64,000 bases of DNA from an uncultured Clostridium sp. GTDB lineage: Bacteria; Bacillota; Clostridia; TANB77; CAG-508. Under the pieces are notes generated by a model, which was given only the letters and a program-made list of their open reading frames with translations, did no database searches and was not told where the DNA came from. The stretch is from NCBI GenBank assembly GCA_947647595.1, contig CANSKZ010000006.1, positions 49,121 through 113,120 of the forward strand. Reading direction: 5' to 3'. Each line of letters opens with the position of its first letter. Position 1 is the stretch's first letter. The translations under genes and the position numbers were made by a program. Positions 58,357-64,000 of the stretch are shown one piece after another.

Positions 58357-59160
58357 TTATCCATATTTCTTTATTTTTATCACATATTTTTCTGATTTTG
58401 TTTTATGGTCTATTTCTTCAATAATAAATTTCCCTTTTCCTCTTATGTTCATAATATCTCCTAAATTTATCTTTTTTGAAAACTTCGTTTCTAGTTGATG
58501 ATTCACAAAAACTCTCTGCTCATTTATCAACTCCATCGCTTTGCTACGAGAAGTTCTGGCTAATTCTGCCACAAAATTATCCAATCGCATGGAAGATACA
58601 ATAATGGTACGTTCCTCAAATTCTGGTTCTTTGGTTTCTATTTCTTCCATTGAAATACAATCAAATATTGCTTTTTGGAATCGTGTTAAGCTTGGTAAAT
58701 TCGTTGATAAAAAATCAGACACTTCTTTTAAAACAATCACATCCGCCCCTGTTTCTCTAACTAAAATATCACCAATTTTCTCACGTTTTATTCCTAATTT
58801 CAAAATTCCACTTAAATAATTTCTATGCTCATAATGCAAATCTTTTGGCAAAGTAATTCGAATTCCACAAAGGATATTGGCATAATTTTTTTCCACCATT
58901 TCCAACGAAAATTTTTCTGGATAAAACAGCAAAATCACTCGTTCTGAATAGGCGCCATTTCCTCCTAAAAATAAATAATTTTTAATCTTCCTTTCTCTCA
59001 AAAATTGTTCTGCTACTATTTTTTCAGAAAGATTCAAAAAATCAGTATTGGTTATTTTATTTTTTGAAACGGCAAATTGATGCTTATCTTCTATCTTTGC
59101 CTCTAATAATTTTCTTGCATTTTCCCCTTCTGGGACGTCTTTTCTACTATTTTTAAACAT
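58357..59160 (-). CDS. S4-domain RNA-binding protein YlmH
   Basis: A 267-residue protein of the YlmH family, recently linked to rescue of stalled ribosomes. The N-terminal domain includes FLGGNGAYSERVILLFYPE. The C-terminal S4 domain is MRLDNFVAELARTSRSKAME followed by VNHQLETKFSKKINLGDIM. It overlaps the end of dxs by 58 bases, so an internal start near KLLEAKIEDK is possible. In a species that may depend on frameshift decoding, a ribosome-rescue factor is of interest, but the family is common. Confidence 0.85.
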   Translation of the reverse strand: MFKNSRKDVPEGENARKLLEAKIEDKHQFAVSKNKITNTDFLNLSEKIVAEQFLRERKIKNYLFLGGNGAYSERVILLFYPEKFSLEMVEKNYANILCGIRITLPKDLHYEHRNYLSGILKLGIKREKIGDILVRETGADVIVLKEVSDFLSTNLPSLTRFQKAIFDCISMEEIETKEPEFEERTIIVSSMRLDNFVAELARTSRSKAMELINEQRVFVNHQLETKFSKKINLGDIMNIRGKGKFIIEEIDHKTKSEKYVIKIKKYG

Positions 59161-61025
59161 CGATTTCCTCTTCTTAACGCTTTTATTTCTCGTATTTTTT
59201 GCAAAATTGTTTCTTCCTCCAAACCATATTCCTGCTCAATTTCTTGGCAATTTCCATGTTTGATAAATTCATCTGGATACCCTATTTTGAGAATTTCACA
59301 ATTTAAGTTTTGCTCAAAAGCCATTCGTTCGATTTCGCTTCCCAAACCACATTTCAAGCTGGCATCTTCTAACGTAATCGTTATCTGCGATTTTTTCATA
59401 AATTCGAATAGTGTTTCTTCATCAAGTGGTTTTAAAAATCTCGCATTCAAAACACTCGCTTGGATTCCTTCTTCTTTTAATCGGTCAGCTATACGATAAG
59501 CTTTTGCCACAAATTTTCCAATTCCAATTAAGCAAATTTCCTTTCCCTTTTGTAATATTTCACATTTTCCCAATTCGATTTTTTCTTGCGCCTCAAAATG
59601 AAGTTCCTCTGCTCCTCTCGGATAACGAATCAATACTGGTCTTTTCAAGTTTACCGCAAATTCCAACATATTTTCCAATTCCGAAAAATCCTTTGGCGCC
59701 ATAATCGTAAAATTCGGAATAATATTGGTAAATGCCATATCTAGCAAACCTTGATGTGTTTCGCCATCATTTCCTACAATTCCACTTCTATCCGAACAAA
59801 TCACCACTGGCAAATTCAAAATCGCAACATCATGAACCAATTGGTCAAAGGCTCTTTGAATAAAGGAGGAATACATTGGAACAACTGGAATCATGCCTGC
59901 TTTAGCAAGTCCTGCTGCTAAGCCAACCGCATGTTGTTCTGCAATTCCAACATCAAAAAATCGCTGTGGAAATTCTTTAGCAAATGCTCTCAAACCCGTT
60001 CCATCTTTCATCGCAGCTGTAATGGCTACAATATTGGGATTTGTTTTGGCTAAATCCACCAATTTATTGCCAAACACTTTGGAATAATCAAATTTTGCCT
60101 TTCCAAGTTTTTCACCTGTTAAAACATCAAATTTTGATGTGCTGTGAAACATATCTGGACTATCTTCTGCCGGTTTATAACCTTTGCCTTTTTTGGTTAA
60201 AACATGAACTAATGTCGGACCATTTTGTTCTTTCACAACTTTAAAAATGTTCTCTAAAGCTTCCAAATTATGCCCATCTACTGGTCCTAAATAGCGAAAG
60301 CCAATATCTTCAAAATACATTTTAGGAATCACAAATTGTTTGATTCCACGTTTTGCTTTTTGAACTAATTTTACAACTTCTTCGCCAACAACTGGTATTT
60401 TATTAATGGTTCGTTTTCCTTTGCCATTTACATTGGTATATAAACCTTTCGTTCTTAGCTTGGAAAGTAACATCGAAATGCCTCCCACATTTTTGGAAAT
60501 GCTCATTTCGTTATCATTTAAAATGACTAACATATTCGTATTGCTACTTCCTACATCATTTAAAGCCTCTAATGCCATCCCACCCGTTAAGGCACCATCG
60601 CCAATCACAGCCACAATTTTGTGATTTTCCTTCTTAATATCTCTTGCTCTTGCCATTCCCAATGCAACCGAAATCGAAGTGCTACTATGACCTGTATTAA
60701 AACAATCATAAATACTTTCTGTCACTTTTGGAAATCCAGCTAATCCATTCATTTGTCTTAATGTATGTAATTTTTCTTTTCTGCCAGTTAGCATTTTATG
60801 TACATAAGTTTGATGTCCCACATCCCAAATAATTTTGTCAATTGGTGTGTTAAATATCGCATGAAGCGCAATGGTCAATTCTACCACGCCAAGATTGGAA
60901 GCTAAATGTCCACCAGTATTTGAGACTGTTTGAATCATTTTTTCACGTAATTCTTGGGCTAATTGTTTCTTTTGTTGCAAATCTAATTTTCGTAAATCCT
61001 CTGGATAATTTACTTTTTCTAACAT
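59103..61025 (-). CDS. dxs: 1-deoxy-D-xylulose-5-phosphate synthase
   Basis: A 640-residue thiamine-diphosphate enzyme, the first step of the MEP isoprenoid pathway. The N-terminal part has HLASNLGVVELTIALH and DVGHQTYVHKMLTGR. The TPP motif is GDGALTGGMALEALN(N). The transketolase core has DVGIAEQHAVGLAAGLA and GNDGETHQGLLDM. Full length with about 20 extra C-terminal residues that overlap ylmH. No in-frame CGG. Confidence 0.97.
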   Translation of the reverse strand: MLEKVNYPEDLRKLDLQQKKQLAQELREKMIQTVSNTGGHLASNLGVVELTIALHAIFNTPIDKIIWDVGHQTYVHKMLTGRKEKLHTLRQMNGLAGFPKVTESIYDCFNTGHSSTSISVALGMARARDIKKENHKIVAVIGDGALTGGMALEALNDVGSSNTNMLVILNDNEMSISKNVGGISMLLSKLRTKGLYTNVNGKGKRTINKIPVVGEEVVKLVQKAKRGIKQFVIPKMYFEDIGFRYLGPVDGHNLEALENIFKVVKEQNGPTLVHVLTKKGKGYKPAEDSPDMFHSTSKFDVLTGEKLGKAKFDYSKVFGNKLVDLAKTNPNIVAITAAMKDGTGLRAFAKEFPQRFFDVGIAEQHAVGLAAGLAKAGMIPVVPMYSSFIQRAFDQLVHDVAILNLPVVICSDRSGIVGNDGETHQGLLDMAFTNIIPNFTIMAPKDFSELENMLEFAVNLKRPVLIRYPRGAEELHFEAQEKIELGKCEILQKGKEICLIGIGKFVAKAYRIADRLKEEGIQASVLNARFLKPLDEETLFEFMKKSQITITLEDASLKCGLGSEIERMAFEQNLNCEILKIGYPDEFIKHGNCQEIEQEYGLEEETILQKIREIKALRRGNRCLKIVEKTSQKGKMQENY

Positions 61026-61037
61026 GCATTTTCCCCT

Positions 61038-61688
61038 TTATATTATAAAATAAGTTAACAAACTTGTTACAACTGGAACCGTTATATTATCCGTTCCTTT
61101 TGCAGAAATAGCTTCTAAAATAGTAGCTATTATCGATACGCCAATTGCTTTTAGCCAAAATAACTCTATATTACAATATGAAAAAACACAAAAAGTAATG
61201 ATAAAAGATGTCATCAACATCACGCTTGAACCAGCTATTGTTTTGTTGGCACCAAATATTTTATATTCTTTACTTTTTATTGCTTTTCCTGCAATGGCAG
61301 CAAATCCATCTCCATAGCACATCACGAAAAATCCAACTAACCCAATCAATCGATTATTCGTCAAACCATAAGATAAAATTACCAATGGAATAAGAGAAAA
61401 CGCAAAATAAACCGTTCCTAAACCGTCTTTTTGTTCTTCCTCACGTTCCATGACTTTAATTAAATTTCCACGATACGACAAAAAATTAATCACAACAAAC
61501 GCAATCGGTGGAATCATAGCAAACACCAAATCATCAAAAAACGCCATCGCAATCAGCCACCAATTGGATAATAAAATATGAATAAATTTTCGACTTGCTT
61601 CTTTATCTAATTTTTCAAAATATTTGGCAGATAACATTAAGATGGCTATATAAGCAAAAGAAATGATAATTCCAAGTATATTTTTCAT
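61038..61688 (-). CDS. Dolichol/farnesol kinase-like membrane protein
   Basis: A 216-residue protein with about six membrane helices. CYGDGFAAIAGKAIKSKEYK and FGANKTIAGSSVML are the CTP-binding motifs of the polyprenol/phytol kinase and phosphatidate cytidylyltransferase superfamily. DKEASRKFIHILLSN fits the kinase group. It lies beside dxs, which makes an isoprenoid-alcohol kinase likely. Substrate not proven. Confidence 0.8.
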   Translation of the reverse strand: MKNILGIIISFAYIAILMLSAKYFEKLDKEASRKFIHILLSNWWLIAMAFFDDLVFAMIPPIAFVVINFLSYRGNLIKVMEREEEQKDGLGTVYFAFSLIPLVILSYGLTNNRLIGLVGFFVMCYGDGFAAIAGKAIKSKEYKIFGANKTIAGSSVMLMTSFIITFCVFSYCNIELFWLKAIGVSIIATILEAISAKGTDNITVPVVTSLLTYFII

Positions 61689-61700
61689 GTATTTTCTCCT

Positions 61701-62957
61701 TTAAACATTATTATCATGATTATATTCCCAATGTGCATAATACGTTATATCTTCATATACTTGACTGTCACTTGTTATCGGTTCACCACCAATGGGTTCT
61801 GTATACCACCCTAAAAACGTATATCCTTCTCTTGTTGGTGTTTCAAGATTTTCTAAAGTTGCACCATAAGCCATATCATAAGATTTTACATTAAGTGAAT
61901 CTGTTTCTGCTAGTTGTAAAGAACGAATCGATAAAGTATCTCCCGCCAACCATGCATAACCATCTGTATAAAACATGAAAGCAGCATTATTTCTTTCTGT
62001 TGCTGTAAATGTATGGGTAATTCTTTGCCATTGACTCGTTACAGGAACCGTTTTAAATCCTCCCTGCTCTTGCCCAATCCACATATTAATATTTCCAATT
62101 GTTTTCAATTCTACACTCCAAGTATATGTCTTATTACTTTCGAGTCTCGTATCAGCCACATATAAACCTGCCCAAGAAGTTTGAAAACTATTTTCAAAAG
62201 TAAATTGTAGCATTCTTCCCTTTAAACCTTGTAAATCGTCTCTCATTTCTCTTGAACGAATGGTTGCATAATTGCTATAATAGTTTGAAACATCATTTCC
62301 ATTTTCCCACAAATTATTTTCTAAATAATTATAATCAAAAGAAACATGAATTGGATTTTTTAAAGCAAACAAATAATATTTTCCTACTAAATCAGTTACT
62401 TGTTCATGAATGATTGAAAAATCATCTCCGCTAGCTGATAAAACTGGTTGATTTTCTTGATTCAAATTTATTACCTCTATACCATCTGAATACTGAAACG
62501 GTACATAATAATTTCCTTTATAATAATATAGTACTTCACAATTATTTGTTTGAATTGTGTTATCACCAAATAAAAGATTATCTTTAAATTGTGCATTTTT
62601 TAAATCTGTTTGTAAATTTATCACAATATCATTTTTTAGTTCATATTGATTTAAATTTGCTTGGGAAAAATCATATATTTTCCCATCTATTTCTACATTT
62701 CCGCCATTTCCAACAGACCAAAATTGTTCTTTGGTGTAAAGAGGAATCATCTCAGTTGAATCCGCTATTTTATCATTTTCTATTTCATTATAATATTGTT
62801 TTTGCATGAATCCAATCGACTCAGTTTGCGTTTGTGCTCTTTTAGCGCTTATACTATAAATTCCCATAATGGTAATTAAAAAAAACATCATGGCTAACAT
62901 AACAAATATAGAAATCGCACCTTTTTGAGATTTTTTCCTTTTTTCTATCATATTCAT
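61701..62957 (-). CDS. Surface protein with a prepilin-like N-terminus and a Listeria-Bacteroides repeat
   Basis: A 418-residue protein. The N-terminus (KKSQKGAISIFVMLAMMFFL) is a membrane anchor resembling a pseudopilin. The middle (about 240-370) has the alternating aromatic pattern of a carbohydrate-binding beta-sandwich. The C-terminus carries a single Listeria-Bacteroides repeat, TREGYTFLGWYTEP...YAHW, which is common in adhesins. AAAAGGAG precedes the ATG. It is probably exposed at the cell surface. No sortase motif. Confidence 0.75.
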   Translation of the reverse strand: MNMIEKRKKSQKGAISIFVMLAMMFFLITIMGIYSISAKRAQTQTESIGFMQKQYYNEIENDKIADSTEMIPLYTKEQFWSVGNGGNVEIDGKIYDFSQANLNQYELKNDIVINLQTDLKNAQFKDNLLFGDNTIQTNNCEVLYYYKGNYYVPFQYSDGIEVINLNQENQPVLSASGDDFSIIHEQVTDLVGKYYLFALKNPIHVSFDYNYLENNLWENGNDVSNYYSNYATIRSREMRDDLQGLKGRMLQFTFENSFQTSWAGLYVADTRLESNKTYTWSVELKTIGNINMWIGQEQGGFKTVPVTSQWQRITHTFTATERNNAAFMFYTDGYAWLAGDTLSIRSLQLAETDSLNVKSYDMAYGATLENLETPTREGYTFLGWYTEPIGGEPITSDSQVYEDITYYAHWEYNHDNNV

Positions 62958-63053
62958 AAAACTCCTTTTAAGAATTTTTCATTCCTATTTTATACCTAAT
63001 TTTCCAATTTGTCTATCCTTGTTTTATTATTTTATTTAGTTTTTAAAATAATA

Positions 63054-63082
63054 TTGCAAAATAAGACAAAATATTATATAAT
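63054..63082 (+). promoter_or_regulatory. Promoter of the purE-purC operon
   Basis: TTGCAA at 63054-63059, a 17-base spacer, TATAAT at 63077-63082. The leader to the purE start is only about 35 bases, too short for a purine riboswitch. Confidence 0.75.
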
Positions 63083-63123
63083 TTGTAAAAATAATGTTTC
63101 AATTTTTAAGGAGGATTTTATTT

Positions 63124-63642
63124 ATGAAAAATATTGATGTTGCTATTATTATGGGAAGTGATTCTGATTTACCTATCATGAAAGATGCTGCTAAATTTTT
63201 AGACGATATGGGAATTTCTTATGAAATGAAAATACTTTCGGTTCACAGAACACCTGAAAAAGCTTCTGCTTATGCTGAAGAATTAAAAATGCGCAATGTA
63301 AAAGTTATTATTGGAGGAGCTGGTGGTGCTGCTCATTTACCTGGTGTTATTGCTGCACAAGTTCCTGTTCCAGTCATTGGCGTTCCAATTTATACAAAAA
63401 CTTTGAATGGTTTGGATTCTTTATACTCTATCGTTCAAATGCCTTCTGGAATTCCAGTTGCAACCGTTGCAATCAATGGTGCTAAAAACGCCGCTATTTT
63501 AGCCACTACGATTTTAGGGACTTCCGATGAAACCATTAAACAAAAATTAATTGATTACAAAGCATCCCTAAAAGACGCCGTAATCGCCAAAGACGAAAAA
63601 TTACAAGCACAAGGTTATGAAGAATATATGAAAAATATGTAA
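63124..63642 (+). CDS. purE: N5-carboxyaminoimidazole ribonucleotide mutase
   Basis: A 172-residue PurE class I enzyme. IIMGSDSDLPIMKDAA, SVHRTPEKASAYAEE, GGAGGAAHLPGVIAAQ and SGIPVATVAINGAKNAA are its conserved loops. The ATG at 63124 is chosen because AAGGAGG lies upstream; a longer frame from 63094 adds ten unrelated residues. First gene of a purine operon reading to the right. Confidence 0.96.
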   Translation: MKNIDVAIIMGSDSDLPIMKDAAKFLDDMGISYEMKILSVHRTPEKASAYAEELKMRNVKVIIGGAGGAAHLPGVIAAQVPVPVIGVPIYTKTLNGLDSLYSIVQMPSGIPVATVAINGAKNAAILATTILGTSDETIKQKLIDYKASLKDAVIAKDEKLQAQGYEEYMKNM

Positions 63643-63675
63643 ATTTTATGTAAATTATTAAAAAGGAGAAAAATC

Positions 63676-64000
63676 ATGATAAAAAAATTAAGTAGTGGAA
63701 AAGTCCGCGAAATTTATGAAATTGATGGAGATAAATTATTATTAGTGGTATCTGATAGAATCTCAGCTTTTGACTATATTTTACCTTCCCCAATTCCAAA
63801 TAAAGGAAAGATTTTGAACCAAATTTCCAAATTCTGGTTTGATTTTGTAAAAGATATTGTGCCAAATCACATTATTTCAACTGATAGCAAAGATTTTCCA
63901 AAAGAATTTCAAACGCCTGAATTTGAAGGTCGTTCGATGCTTGTTAAAAAATTAAAAATGCTTCCTGTTGAATGTATTGTAAGAGGTTATATTACTGGTT
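63676..64000 (+). CDS. purC: SAICAR synthetase, 3' end outside the window
   Basis: The first 108 codons of Pur[49 protein letters not shown] and [11 protein letters not shown], the standard N-terminal motifs of the ATP-grasp-like domain. AAGGAG precedes the ATG. It follows purE after 33 bases. The frame is open to the window edge. Confidence 0.95.
   Translation, partial: MIKKLSSGKVREIYEIDGDKLLLVVSDRISAFDYILPSPIPNKGKILNQISKFWFDFVKDIVPNHIISTDSKDFPKEFQTPEFEGRSMLVKKLKMLPVECIVRGYITG

Noticed and set aside
63083..63123. Purine riboswitch before purE
   Set aside because: The leader is only about 35 bases and lacks a three-way junction.

Overview
This window comes from a low-GC, anaerobic, endospore-forming member of the Bacillota, most likely class Clostridia. 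The DNA is strongly AT-rich. It carries spoIIGA-sigE next to ftsA-ftsZ, a spoIIP gene, a SpoVT-type AbrB regulator and an alpha/beta-type SASP gene. Other housekeeping genes are of clostridial type: dxs, carA-carB, tsaE-tsaB-rimI, clpC, greA, holA, purD, purE and purC. Almost all chromosomal genes from about 14 kb to 63 kb lie on the minus strand.

Region 1 (1 to about 11 or 14 kb) is integrated mobile DNA, probably several remnants side by side. It holds a large serine recombinase that runs off the left edge, a helix-turn-helix gene diverging from a zinc-ribbon gene over two overlapping promoters, and a MobV relaxase with a pMV158-like nick site and a run of perfect hairpins. It also holds a second serine recombinase that has lost its catalytic domain, a second Pre/Mob-like relaxase behind its own hairpin block, a TnpV gene, two ribbon-helix-helix proteins, a BlaI-type repressor and a sigma-like protein. 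A 921-residue protein of unknown function follows. Region 2 (14 to 36 kb) carries a coiled-coil protein with a possible ADP-ribosyltransferase-like domain paired with a Lon-like protease, the t6A/S18 genes, CapA, an ECF-type transporter, an aldo/keto reductase, a tRNA-Gly gene, clpC, SASP, greA, ymdB and an ABC exporter. Region 3 (36 to 64 kb) carries carBA, holA, spoVT, purD, the sigE/fts cluster, murB, spoIIP, cdd, ylmH, dxs and the start of a purE-purC operon reading the other way.

The main observation is a set of +1 frameshifts that all follow one rule. Six conserved genes (tsaB, an aldo/keto reductase, a clostridial gene at 30 kb, an ABC exporter, carB and spoIIP) are interrupted. In every case the frame is restored if one C is skipped at an in-frame CGG, so that CGGA or CGGU is read as one glycine. 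carB needs this three times, at glycines of the GSGP ATP-binding loops of both its halves. There are eight sites: five CGGA and three CGGU. I found no other in-frame CGG in the conserved chromosomal genes I scanned. The one tRNA gene in the window is a tRNA-Gly with anticodon UCC followed by G37 and a disturbed anticodon stem, so positions 34-37 read UCCG, the exact complement of CGGA. I propose that this organism uses a natural four-base codon, CGGW = Gly, read by this tRNA. In-frame CGG read as ordinary Arg occurs only in five poorly conserved genes that look acquired, mostly as CGGG.

Other points of interest are a GC-rich palindromic insertion between carA and carB, several small genes below usual annotation length (including a strongly cationic 38-residue peptide and a 39-residue hydrophobic one), a sulfite-exporter-like gene with a -1 shift beside a U UUU UUA heptamer, a MerR regulator that has lost its DNA-binding domain, and two intergenic hairpins that bury the ribosome binding site of the next gene.
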